Of a DNA stretch of 64,000 nt, positions 34,334 to 44,963 are shown piece by piece. Source of the stretch: Gloeophyllum trabeum ATCC 11539 (Eukaryota; Basidiomycota; Agaricomycetes; Gloeophyllales; Gloeophyllaceae); the NCBI RefSeq assembly GCF_000344685.1, contig NW_006920412.1, positions 2,358,617 to 2,422,616 on the forward strand, read 5' to 3'. The position numbers were made by a program, and so were the translations under genes. The notes under the pieces are model-generated. The model had not been told where the DNA came from. It did no database searches and was given only the letters and a program-made list of their open reading frames with translations. Positions within the stretch are counted from its first letter, which is position 1. Each line of letters opens with the position of its first letter.

Positions 34334-37137
34334 TTAGATAGCTTTGACGAGAGGAGACACGACTTCGCCACCCTTCTTCTTGTAGAAGTCGACGACCTTT
34401 TTGCCAACGGCGGCGATGTCTGCGAATAGATATTAGCGCAGCAGTCATGTGGTTTCAGAAGAGACTTACTCGTCCCAGTGATGCCCAACTTCTCGTAGAT
34501 CTTCTGGTATGGAGCGGATGCACCCCAAGCTGGGACGCCATACTGCTCGTGGCTGTATTTAGCCCAACCAGCGGTCTGCAATGCGATGAGGCCCTAAGTC
34601 GGACATCAAAGATATAATATCACATACCGAAAGAGCCTCGAGGGACAAGATAGGGGCCCCACTTCTTAGTACGCTCAGCTGGTATTCCTTTGGCTGCTGG
34701 TCGAACACAAGCCAGCACGGCAAGCTGACAACGCGGGTCTTGACACCGTCTTGCAAGAGCTTGCCGGCAGCCTCGACAGCGATCGAGACTTCGCTGCCAG
34801 TAGCAACAATAGTGAGGTCTTCCTTTTCGACCTCGTGCACAACGTAGCCGCCCTTCAAAGCCTTTTCGATCGTCGACCCCTCAAGGTTGGGAAGATTCTG
34901 CCTGGACAACGAAAGGACGGACGGAGTCGACTTCGCGTTAATGGCCCAGTAATACGCAGCGGACGTCTCATTGCCGTCGGCGGGACGCCAGAATGCAAGG
35001 TTAGGGATGGCGCGGAGGTGAATAGCGGTCTCAATAGGCTGATGGGTGGGACCATCCTCACCCAGGCCAATGGAGTCGTGTGTAGCTGTTAAGGAGAGTT
35101 GAGAGACGAACGAACAATCACCACTCCCTTTGTAGATACTCACCAACCCAGATGACCTGGTGTTTGCTCAACGCAGAGAGCCTGACTGCACCAGCAGCAT
35201 AGGACACGAAGTTCTACCGGAAATGAATGAGCGAGAACATACTGTAAGGTATGATTGTACTCACGAGGAAGGTAGCGACGAAAGGAATGATACCACCGTA
35301 CGCAGCCAAGCCATTACCGATCGCTCCCATACCGTGCTCACGAACACCGAATCGGATGTATGTGCCTTTGTAGTCGCCCAGACCAGTGGATGGAGGCTGA
35401 AAATCGACCATCGTCTTCGTCCTGGTCAAGTTACTACCAGTCAAATCGGCGGAACCGCCCATCAGCTCGGGCAGCACGGGAACTATCTTCGACAGAACGA
35501 TCTCTGACAACTTCCGGGAGGCCTGAGCAGCGTCGGTGGGCTTATACAGCGGCAATGACTTCTCCCATCCCTCAGGAAGCTTGCCAGCGATCCGGCGGGT
35601 AAGCTCGGCGTGCTCCTTGGGGTACTTCTCACCGTATCGGGCAAGCAGAGTATTCCACTTCTCTTCTAAAACCGCACCACGTTTAGCGATGGTGTGGTAG
35701 ATATCATATGTCTCCTTAGGCACGTAGAAAGCCTGATCAGCGGGGAGCCCAAATTTAGTCTTGAGAGCTTGGATGTCGTCCGGCTTAAGGGCTTATAAAG
35801 GATTCAGATTGGAAGAGCATTTTGATGCGGCAAGTGACAACCACTTACGGGAGCCATGGACACCGTGGGTCCCTTGCTGTTTCGAGCCATATCCGATGGT
35901 AGTACGCAGTCGGATGATAGTAGGCTTGTTCTTCTCTTTCCTTGCCTCGGCGATGGCGTTGTATATACCCTGGAGATCACTAGGAAATATTCAGACATAG
36001 TCCACATATGTACGATGATAAACCTACTGGTCGCCGTTTTCTACATGAAGGACTTGCCAGCCGTAGGCCTCGAACCGCAGACCAACGTTCTCCGTGAAGG
36101 CAACGGCGGTGTCACCGTCGATTGAGATATCTGGTTTGAGTGAGTTGCTGTACCAAGACTCAGGATGGAACTACTGACGATTGTCGTCGTAGACCTAGGT
36201 TGTAACAGTCTCGTTATCAAGCTGTCGAAAATGACAGTAAAGACACATACCACAATCAAATTGCCGAGTTGCAGATGGCCCGCCAAACTTGCCGCCTCGC
36301 TCGAGACACCCTCCATAAGACAACCATCACCAGTGAAAACTACGCCTAAATGAGTATCCCGATAACAACGCTGATTAACAAAAGCAACTCGCCATAAGTG
36401 TAGTTGTTAATGAGGTCGAACTCATCCTTGTTAAAGGTAGCGGACATGTGGGTCTGAGCGATGGCCAGACCAACTGCGGTCGAGAAGCCCTGTCCTAACG
36501 GACCTGTGGTGACTTCGATGCCTGACATTTGCCTGTGAATACACGTATACTAGCTCAATCCCAGAGCACACTCACCGTCGGTATGACTAGCCTCGGGGTG
36601 ACCCGGCGTCCGCGACCCAAGTTGGCGGAACTGCTTCAGGTCATCCATGGTAAGATCGTAGCCCAAGAGGTGCAGAAGAATGTACTGCAGAGCACATCTA
36701 CTCCGTGGTCAGAATGACGGCGACCCTCCCCCTATCGACTTTACTCACGCGTGACTGAAAATAGCGGGACATCAGTCCATATCACACCCATCCTATGACC
36801 AGCTACCACGCACCCGTTGGAAAGGACAAATCGATCCCGATTATACCACTTCGAATTCTTAGGGTTGGCGTTGAAGAATCTGGCGCGAACCGGGTTAACG
36901 TCCGGGCTGATCTCACTCAGAACCAAACCAACCGTGAAAACAGTACGTGTGCGACCGGCGCCATGCCCATAGGAGCCCCTAAAGTTCCAGTGAGTTCCCT
37001 CTGTCGATAGTATCGTTTCGGGTAGAATCCTGCGGACCTGGGTGACCAGAGTTGGCCTTGCCAACGACATCCGCCGCCAAAGCACGGATGGTGTTGATGC
37101 AAAGTTCGTCGGTGGGCTCGGGCGTGAACTTGGACAT
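34334..37137 (-). CDS. TKL1: Transketolase
   Basis: Thiamine-diphosphate enzyme of the non-oxidative pentose phosphate pathway. Fifteen exons give 686 residues: 37038-37137, 36933-36978, 36814-36879, 36749-36754 (6 nt), 36576-36697, 36393-36521, 36251-36345, 36179-36194 (16 nt), 36028-36130, 35849-35979, 35265-35791, 35144-35213, 34628-35085, 34470-34575 and 34334-34419. Family motifs include [39 protein letters not shown], the ThDP motif [33 protein letters not shown], the catalytic-glutamate segment [13 protein letters not shown] and [16 protein letters not shown]. The 6-nt exon TCACGC supplies the histidine of SNGHACALQY. The intron between 36392 and 36346 starts with GC rather than GT. 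It is divergent from CMC2 with 334 bp between starts. Confidence 0.95.
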
Positions 37138-37471
37138 GATTGTGAATGAGAAACGTAAAATCTGGGAGCAAGACGCGTCCTTATATGCGTCTGCGTTACT
37201 AACTCGCGGACCTCCGGAGACGATACCCACTGAGGAGCCACGTGACATCATACAGATCCCGGTGATATGATGCCGGGAAGGTCCCCACGGGTCCGGCAGG
37301 GTCCGGTGTGCACCGCGATTCTCACCACCCGCGGTCCGAGCCTCCTCCGATCGTACCGGCGCAGCCATTTCCTCTTTCCTCGCTCTTCGTCTCATCCTGG
37401 TCTGTGCGTGTCCGTGTCAAGGGGCATCTTGTTGGCAGCGGAAGGCTTGACGCCGGGTATCTGTTTCTCAG
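37138..37471. promoter_or_regulatory. Shared divergent promoter region transketolase/CMC2
   Basis: 334 bp between start codons facing away from each other. It carries both promoters. No TATA box is evident; GC-rich repeats of GGTCC occur near 37265-37310. Confidence 0.5.
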
Positions 37472-37829
37472 ATGCATACTCAGGCTTCTGACAAACAAAT
37501 CGGTCCGCTTTGTCATTTTTCTTGATTTCAACTGTCAGCACGAAACAAGCCTGTGCTTGCTTATGCTCTAGTCTGCAGAGAATTCTTTCAAGCATTAGAG
37601 GCCTGTCACCAGAATGGATGGGCGAAATGGACAGGGGGCTGCAACGGTGTCAAGCACGAGTTGAACATGTGTCTTCGCAAAGAGGTGAGCGTTCCAAGTA
37701 GATGCCTTCAATTACCTTTCACCGAATTATCCCCAGCGTACCGACCGGGCATCAAAGAACCGTGAGGAAGCCAAGGCTCGCCGCCAGAAGACCGAACAAG
37801 CCTGGAAAGAGTTACATGAGGATGATTAG
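37472..37829 (+). CDS. CMC2: Cytochrome c oxidase assembly factor CMC2 (twin CX9C)
   Basis: Small intermembrane-space protein needed for complex IV assembly. Exons 37472-37502, 37572-37684 and 37737-37829 give 78 residues. It begins MHTQASDKQIV; CMC2 proteins typically begin MHP-L. The two CX9C halves are CREFFQALEAC and CNGVKHELNMC, separated by HQNGWAKWTGG. The basic tail RTDRASKNREEAKARRQKTE ends KELHEDD. The first intron must end at CTCTAG, before TCTGC, to keep the first cysteine. It converges on the GH31 gene with 234 bp between stops. Confidence 0.93.
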
Positions 37830-38063
37830 AGTGACCGTTGAAACTCCTCATCCTTTTCTGTACCCGGGGATCGTGTCCATGGAGTCAGTGGACCGGCTCA
37901 CGGCATTGCTTGTGCTTGTCAGACGGTTGTACGACCCAATCTGACACCCCTATTCATCTATGCTGCAATACATCTCTGCATCTCTATTGGTGATGGGGGC
38001 TGTTCCATGAATGTCAAACTTTACAAGGTCAGTTAAGTCTTTCCTGCTTCTGACGAGTGACGA

Positions 38064-41000
38064 CTACACGTTCTTCAATCTTATCACTATTTCCTTCTTG
38101 CCGTCGAAGACTTCGATGTAATCATCTCCCTGTGCCACTCCCCCATCGACCCCTTGGACGCGATAGCCCTTGCTGTATAGACTGATTGCGGCCAAATCCG
38201 CTGAGCCCTCCAGTTTCACATTGATCTCGTCGGCGTTCCTCGTCGCCGTTACGATACCAGCAATTTCTGCGCCCTTACCACTAGGTACTTGGCACTGCGC
38301 CCTTTGGCCGTCCCGAAGTTCGTACAATCGCACTTCTAAACGTTTATGAAGGTCGTAGTCCGGGCGACCAATGTTCTTCGGCCCAAGGCACAATATCGTG
38401 CCTGATCTCACCCACACCGGAATCTCTTCTATGGCCATTTCCTCCTTCACCCAGGCTGGACCTTGGATTGTCCGCTCCGGATGGAAAAAGGAAGTCCAAA
38501 GTCCGGCCGGAAGGTAGTACTCTAGCTCTTCGCCGAGCGGCACGAATACCGGTGCTACCAGAAGCGACGGGCCAAACATGTACTGTCTGTCAAGATAATG
38601 TGTCGTCCGATCTGAAAGGAATTCGATGAACATGGCTCGTTGGACTGGAGAACCGCTTTGATTAGCTTGTATGGCCTGGCGATATGTCAGTCACTGAGAT
38701 CTGCTTCAGAAGACTGAGAATCCTGCGCACCAGATTGTACAGGTATGGCATAAGTCTGTGTTTTGTGTCCACAAATTTGGCCATGTCTTGTGCAGCTTCC
38801 TCTCCATATTCCCATGGAACTCGGTATGAATGCGACCCATGAAGTCGTGAATGAGACGAGAACAGACCAAACGCCACCCAGCGGCGGTAGACTTCCGGAG
38901 GCGGGCGTCCCTATCGTGACAAGTTTAGAGATGAAGATAGTCAGGAATGTAAGCGATTCCAACAGCACCTCGAATCCTCCGATGTCATGCGAAGAGAATG
39001 CAAACCCGGATAGTGTAAGGCTAAGCCCGCCTCGCAGAGTTTCAGTCATGGCCTCGAAAGTGGACTCGCAGTCTCCTCCCCAATGCTAACACAGATGTCA
39101 TGCACCCTTGGAACTGCGAGGGAGCCGAACGCCACCTACCACGGGGAACCTTTATAATGCAATCAAAGTTGGAATTGGTACGGCGATTTTGTAGTGATTG
39201 CCATACCTCTGACCGCCAGCGTGCGCTGACCTTGCGAATACAACAGCCTCGCCCGCCCCAAACCGTCTCTTGAGCAAGTCGAACACGAGCTCGTTATACA
39301 AAGTAGCATAATAATTGTGCATCCTCATGGGATCTGATCCATCGTGGTAGACGACGCCTGCATGGGGGATCCGTTCCCCGAAGTCCGTCTGCAAAACGGT
39401 TGAAGGGGTCTGTGAAGCTTGCTAGCGCAGGTAAGCGGGACTGACCTTGAAGGTATCGACGCCGAGGTTAATGAGTGAATCCAGCTTGTCCAGATACCAT
39501 TTTTGGGCGGTAGGATTTGTGAAGTCCACAATGGCGAGACCAGGCTGCCACAAGTCCCATCTGCAGTGGACCTCGCTTAACACAGCCAAGTCGGTACTCG
39601 AATGTACATGACTTACTGCCAGGGAGTGCCATCCTTCCGCTTGATGAAGTATCCGCCTTCCACCCCCTCTTGAAAAGTAGGAGAGAGCTGTGAAATGTAC
39701 GGATTTACTACAGTTGCGTTACAGCCTCGTACTAGACGATAACCATTCAGTTGGCTCACTCCAGACGCAGATTTTGACACCGTATCTCTTCTTGATGTCC
39801 GACAGGTAAGCCTTGGGATCGGGGAAATTATCCGGGTCAAAGGTGAAAGAGCACCTGGAAGAGTCAATGGGTGTACTTCAGTCGTTTCTTCGAGGTCTTA
39901 CCACTCGTATTGTTTCATCCAGAAACAGTCTAGGTGGAATACCCGCACAGGGCAGTTGCGATCTTGCATACCCTGCAGAAAGCCAGACACAGTCTCCGTG
40001 TCGTAGTTGGTCAAGAATGACGTAGACAGCCATAGGCCGAATGTCCAAGTTGGCAGCAGCCTTGAAGAGCGGGTTACCATCGCCTGTGCGGTGGTAAGAT
40101 GATTCCACTTACGCAGGACGACCGGTCATGCGGGTATAGCGCTCGAGAATCTATGACGGAGTCAATTCCGACCGCCTCCATAGTAGTCGCGTACTGACTT
40201 CCAAGGGGGTTTCACCGTAGATCAAGAAGTATTCCAAACTCTCGCCAGCTACACTGACTCCGACTCTGCTCACTTTCTCGCTTCCTACCTCGACCTCCAC
40301 TTCGCCAGGATGATTGATAAATACGCCGTACCCTCGATTAGTCATGTAGAAGGGTACACATTTGTACGCCTGCTCGCTGGACGTCCCTCCATCCCGATTC
40401 CAGATACTCACAGATTGTCCTAGCTTGACGTCAGTTGCAGCAGCTCAGATGACATTGTATACTGTATATACCATTCTTCACGAATGCTCCAAATTGTTCT
40501 CCCAGGCCATATATAAGCTCTCCAGGAGATGTATTCAGTTCAGAGTGGATATAGCGTACTGTCTGAGGCGGAGTTTCCGGGTGAGGGTTCGAGCTGAAGT
40601 CCTGAGCGAGGCAGGAGCTGTTGGCAGCTGTGCCAGCGGTCCATTTGTACGGCATATCATAGACAGCCTGGTGCTTGTACCCGGCCCAGGTCAGCTTCCT
40701 GTTGGGAGACTTGAAGGTTACTGTGTACGGATTTTCAGTGATCTCGGCGGTGAGTCCGCCCGTTGTCAGGGTGTACCCTGACTCCGACTTCTCAAGGTCA
40801 AAGTTCGGCATTGCTGGCGCATCCGGGAAGAGCGGTATCTCGGGGCATGGCTTGAACGTTTTGAAGTGTCCGATCCGCACGCCCACGACGCCCTCTGTGG
40901 GTGAGTGTATCCTGACGCTCAGCAAGGGTCCTAATCGGTGGGAGGGTTAATTAAGTCATCGCCGAAGATGATAAGTTCCACATGCCGCCAAGGGTATCCC

Positions 41001-41133
41001 CTCTGTGTCGGATGGGCTTGGTCGCGACTTGCAGGGCATACCCATCTTTCTCCGGTTTGACCTGTGTTACCTGGAGACCATAGTAGGCCTTCACGCCTTC
41101 TTTCAAGAGCCAGAACCCGTCGTTGAACTTCAT
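38064..41133 (-). CDS. GH31 glycoside hydrolase, alpha-xylosidase (YicI-like)
   Basis: Intracellular-type family 31 hydrolase, probably alpha-xylosidase, releasing xylose from xyloglucan oligosaccharides. Thirteen exons give 808 residues: 40986-41133, 40472-40930, 40199-40419, 40113-40150, 39902-40060, 39760-39854, 39617-39707, 39446-39560, 39207-39388, 39139-39148 (10 nt), 38969-39085, 38731-38910 and 38064-38675. No signal peptide is seen at [19 protein letters not shown]. The nucleophile Asp is in [46 protein letters not shown] and [13 protein letters not shown] are typical of YicI-like members, as is [11 protein letters not shown]. The first intron (40931-40985) has a GC donor. The 10-nt exon encodes FPV. 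Alpha-glucosidase activity cannot be excluded. Confidence 0.9.
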
Positions 41134-41607
41134 CCTAGATAAAGAACAAGGAGAGCAGACGACATTCTGTCCTCTTCAGACCTTATATCGTATACAGCTT
41201 GTTTGGCAGGAACGTCGACCATCTGACAGAATTGCTGGGTGCGGACCGGTATACGGGCCGTCACCATCCATATGACCAGGAAGTCGAGCGCCAACCCCGA
41301 TATACATTTGCGAGAGGACTGGCAGAGTTGGTTGCACGCTGCCAAGTAGTGGACAGGTCGAGAGCATTGCCTCCGTCGAAGTGCAAGCCGTGTCCCCCCG
41401 GCGAAACCTCCTTCCGAATTCGCCACGATCGAGGACGCGTCTGGTCACGTGCCCTGAATCCTCTTGCAGTGCCACTGCCAGTCCTGAGCGTTCCCGGTGA
41501 GTCAGATCACGATGAGACGCAGAGTACAAATGTAATCGACTTTGCTTTGGGAAGGGGACCACCCGCAGACCTGCACGACAAGGGGGTATCGAACTCACAA
41601 GCCAAGG
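41134..41607. other. Divergent intergenic region GH31/dehydratase
   Basis: 474 bp between outward-facing start codons; should hold both promoters. Long frames on both strands here (for example 41199-42029 plus, 41176-41598 minus) are GC-driven overlaps without recognised sequence. Confidence 0.5.
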
Positions 41608-42990
41608 ATGACGAGCGTGAGCGAGCCCTCGCAGCCCCTGTGGATCGAGACACCCCTCCTATACTCCAGCCACATCTCCTCCATCATAGGATGCTCCGCG
41701 TACCTAAAGCTCGAAGTAAATCCCCTCCCGTCAAGTCGTCCAAGTGCCCCGCGGTAACCGTTTGCTCCCGCACAGAACCTCCAACCGTCGCACTCCTTCA
41801 AATACCGCGGCGTCACGCTCTTCATCCAGCACTGCAAGCACACGCACGGGCCGTCCGTGCACTGCATCATCGCGTCGGGCGGCAACGCCGGGCTCGCCGC
41901 CGCGTGCGCCGCGCGCCGGCTCGCGGTGCGATGCACCGTCTACCTCCCGGCGACCGCGAGCCCGCGCGTCGTCGCGTACCTGGAGAAGGAAGAGGCGCAC
42001 GTCGTGATAGCAGGTGCGATCTACGCTGAGGCGCTGGCCGAGGCGCGGAAGGCCGCCGAGGAGGACGAGAAGGCGTACGTATACAGCCCCCCTTTTTATC
42101 TTTGCTCATGCGTGACCTCCCCGTCTGGACAGCGTGATGGTGCCCGCGTACGACGACCCGCTCCTCTGGGAAGGCCACTCGTCCATGGTCGCCGAGATCG
42201 CAGGCCAGCTGCCTGGAGGGAAGCCAGACGCCATCATCTGCAGCGTCGGCGGCGGCGGCCTCCTCGCCGGCATCATCGTGGGGTGCAAGAAGGCAGGATG
42301 GGACGACGGTGCGTACCTTTCTGCGCAGTGGGCCCCTCCATGCCTACCGGCTTCCTAGTGCCCCTCGTGACACTGGAAACCCACGGCACCAGCTGCTTCC
42401 GGCAGAGCATGGATATCAACGCGCGGAAGAGCGGCAGCTTCGGGACCGGGCAAGCGGTGCCGTCGACAGCGCATCCCGGCATCACGCTGGCGAACGTGCA
42501 GTCCACGCTGCATCTGTCGAAGGCGTCGTGCCTGGGCGCGTCGACGCCGTCCGCGGGAGCGGTCAAGCTCGCTTTGGAGAGGCAGGGGCCGGTGAGGAGC
42601 TTGAGCGTTCCGGACGGGATGAGCATGGACGCGTGTTGCAGGTTCGCAGGTCGGTGTCGGAGTGCAGATAGCCGTGTTCCCCGGAAGTGACTGATGCGTT
42701 TGGAAGAGGACCACAAGCTCCTCGTGGAGCTCGCCTGCTCGACCGCGCTCACGCCCGCGTACTCCCCCTCCCTCTTCTCCAAGATCTTCGACTCGCCCAC
42801 CGCCCCCCGCCCGAAAACCGTGGTCTTCATAGTCTGCGGGGGGTTCAACATATCCTTGGACGAGATCGCGGAGTACAAGCGGACGGCGAAGGAGAAGGAG
42901 GAGAAGGCGTGGTATGGCTATGGCACGCGGAAGGAGGGGTGCTGGGATGTGGTGTGCGACGGGCAGCTGTGGGATGTTCCTAGGGAGTAG
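41608..42990 (+). CDS. L-serine/threonine dehydratase (PLP fold type II)
   Basis: PLP enzyme converting serine (and often threonine) to 2-oxoacid and ammonia. Exons 41608-41715, 41776-42074, 42133-42308, 42359-42649 and 42707-42990 give 385 residues. The start is MTSVSEPSQPLWIETPLLYS. The PLP lysine is in NLQPSHSFKYRG, and the phosphate-binding asparagine loop is CIIASGGNAGLAAACAAR. The glycine loop is AIICSVGGGGLLAGIIVGC. The C-terminal part (FIVCGGFNISLDEIAEY) keeps the family's GG-N motif. Codon use is much more GC-rich than in neighbouring genes, which produces long chance frames on both strands. The Ser/Thr preference is not resolved. Confidence 0.92.
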
Positions 42991-43226
42991 TGGGGTTGTC
43001 AATCGCGATCGTGGACGTGTGAGGAGTGATGTGGCCGTGTTGCAGTGCCAGAAAATGAGGATGTACAGATACAACGATGGGCTTCGGGCATATTAGACAC
43101 GGAGCGTAGATAGTTATACACAACTGTTCGCCAGCGAAAGAAGAGTTAGCGTTTCAATCAGCCGACGTCGCTGATGAAGACGCACCAGAAACATGGACAC
43201 GCATGCTCGTCCGTCGACCCTCCCCC

Positions 43227-43618
43227 TCAAACCATCTTCCCAGACGACCCAGGCTGCTCCCCGCCCTCCGCCCTCTCCCTCTCCATCTTCCGCGCCATCT
43301 TCTCCGCGCGTATCCGCGCCAGCTCCTCCCTCACCGAACCCTGGTCCGTCGGGATATTCTTCCATGCGCATCAACACCCTCCCGCACACACGTGCCGCCA
43401 CAAACGAAGGGACTCACCGGGCTGCCCTTATCCTCCGGAAACATCTTCTCCTTGTACTACTCGCACTTGATCATCAGCCTGCGGTCGGAGGGGGAGAGTG
43501 GGCTTACGGGGAGGACGTGCCGGTTGTACCACTCTGGGTCGCCGTAGTAGAGGAGCGCGGCCACCGGAAAGAAGGTGTATACCGCAAACTTGAAGATCTC
43601 CAAGTTCGGGCCTCCCAT
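43227..43618 (-). CDS. PET100: Cytochrome c oxidase assembly protein PET100
   Basis: Inner-membrane chaperone for complex IV assembly. Exons 43508-43618, 43418-43456 and 43227-43358 give 93 residues. The start MGGPNLEIFKFAVYTFFPVA is the Pet100 signature, followed by ALLYYGDPEWYNRHVLP. The hydrophobic stretch at residues 11-26 is the single membrane segment. The second exon encodes YKEKMFPEDKGSP and the third a charged helix rich in Arg and Glu (VREELARIRAEKMARKMERE). It converges with the dehydratase gene (236 bp between stops). Confidence 0.9.
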
Positions 43619-44051
43619 GTCGTCTGCTGGGTGAGACGAGAGGAGGGCGAGGTGTTACGAAAGGTGAAGGACAAAGAAAGGGCGCGAGTTGATGGGATGG
43701 GGAGATGTGAGGATGTCATGGTGCTGCGATGCCGCCTCTCTTATGTTTTCGAAAAGTGCTTGCTCTTCCTACGACTACTACAGTACTTACCTGGTGCCTG
43801 GAAACGCATAGCTGGCTCATTTCACGTCTGTCTTCAGGACATCCAGAACGATCGGCTTTGCGCGGTATTGCGTGCGGGTGGAATGCGTGAAAGACGTGGG
43901 TATGAAGCACTGGGATCGTACAAGTGATACATGGAGTATGGTATACAAAGGTGAGGCCGAGGTTACAGGGTGTCGGGAAAGGGGGAACAGTAAAATCAAA
44001 CAGACCATGGGAGATGTAGTGCGAAGAAGAGGGAAACACCCAGCACACCCA
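43619..44051. other. Intergenic, PET100 promoter side
   Basis: 433 bp between the PET100 start and the stop of the next minus-strand gene. No coding feature supported. Confidence 0.45.
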
Positions 44052-44963
44052 CTACACAGTCTCGATCATCACCCAGCCCTCCTTCTTACTAGGGCTCCCG
44101 GGAAGCGCGGGGACCCCACTGCCCCGCCGGCCCTTCTTCGGCGTGGACGTCGCACACGGCCCCGCCAGCGGCTGAGGCTCCAGATCCAAAGCGAGCGGCC
44201 ACATGCTGCCCAGCCCGTCGCGGATGTACACGTCCTCGAGCTGCGGGGGCGCCCTGCTGGGGCGCTGGAGGGCGGGCGCGGGGAGGGGCACGTCCTCGCC
44301 GAAGCCGAGCCCCAGACAGGAAGAGGCGGCGGAGCGGCGATTGTGGGTGGGGGAGTCGGAGTGGGGGCTGTAGCGCGAGGCGAGGCGGTAGGCGCGCGGG
44401 GGCGAGGTGGGCGGGCGGGTGGGGGAGATGAGGGAGCCGGAGAGGCGGCGCGGGACGACGAAGTAGGGGTCCGGCGGGGGCGCGGCGGGGACTGCGGGAC
44501 GCGGGTGAGGGGGGCTGAGGGGAGGCGGGGAGGCGCGTACCTGGTGCTTTCTCTGCGTCGCCGGTGGCGGGGGTCTGCGGGCGCGAGCCGAGGAGCCAGT
44601 ACGGCTTGAAAGCGGGACGGGCGGTGTTGACGTGGGGCGAGGCATTCTTCTTCCTGATGGAGGCGCAGGAGGGGACGCGGTGCGCGAGGCGGGCGTGGTA
44701 GAAGGCCTTGAAACGCTTGTAGCCGGCGAACCAGAACCAGACGACGAAGCAGAACCAGACGGTGATGCACGCTGGTTACGGGGAGGGGTTAGTGGAGCGG
44801 GTGGGGGGGGGGAGATGTACTGACCCATGGTGATGAGGTCGCCCTTGCACATCTTGACGACGGAGGGGTCGATGAGCGAGCGGCAGTCGTGGTTCTCGGG
44901 GTCGTCGTCTGCAAAGTGACCGAGTCCGACGTCGCGCGGGATCAGCCTGGATGCAGAGACCAT
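44052..44963 (-). CDS. Small membrane protein with Trp/Phe-rich helix and Pro/Ser-rich tail, function unknown
   Basis: Exons 44825-44963, 44541-44771 and 44052-44491 give 269 residues. The N-terminal 46 residues are polar (HFADDDPENHDCRSLIDPSV). One strong membrane segment follows near residues 48-64, ITVWFCFVVWFWFAGY, then a basic flank YKRFKAFYHARLAHR. The remaining 180 residues are low-complexity, rich in Pro, Ser, Arg and Ala, ending KKEGWVMIETV. Basic residues after the helix suggest the long tail is cytoplasmic. I do not recognise a family. An uninterrupted 303-codon frame also covers this span, so the two introns are inferred. They are preferred because splicing yields the clear membrane helix. 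Confidence 0.6.
   Translation of the reverse strand: MVSASRLIPRDVGLGHFADDDPENHDCRSLIDPSVVKMCKGDLITMGQYISPPPPAPLTPPRNQRASPSGSASSSGSGSPATSVSRPSTTPASRTASPPAPPSGRRMPRPTSTPPVPLSSRTGSSARARRPPPPATQRKHQVRASPPPLSPPHPRPAVPAAPPPDPYFVVPRRLSGSLISPTRPPTSPPRAYRLASRYSPHSDSPTHNRRSAASSCLGLGFGEDVPLPAPALQRPSRAPPQLEDVYIRDGLGSMWPLALDLEPQPLAGPCATSTPKKGRRGSGVPALPGSPSKKEGWVMIETV

Noticed and set aside
41199..42029. 276-codon plus-strand frame
   Set aside because: It overlaps the dehydratase in a different frame and starts in the divergent promoter. High GC removes stops. No recognised sequence.
42355..43074. 239-codon minus-strand frame
   Set aside because: Antisense of the GC-rich dehydratase exons 4-5.
43872..44609. 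245-codon plus-strand Gly/Arg-rich frame
   Set aside because: Antisense of the Pro/Ser/Arg-rich tail of the minus-strand membrane protein.
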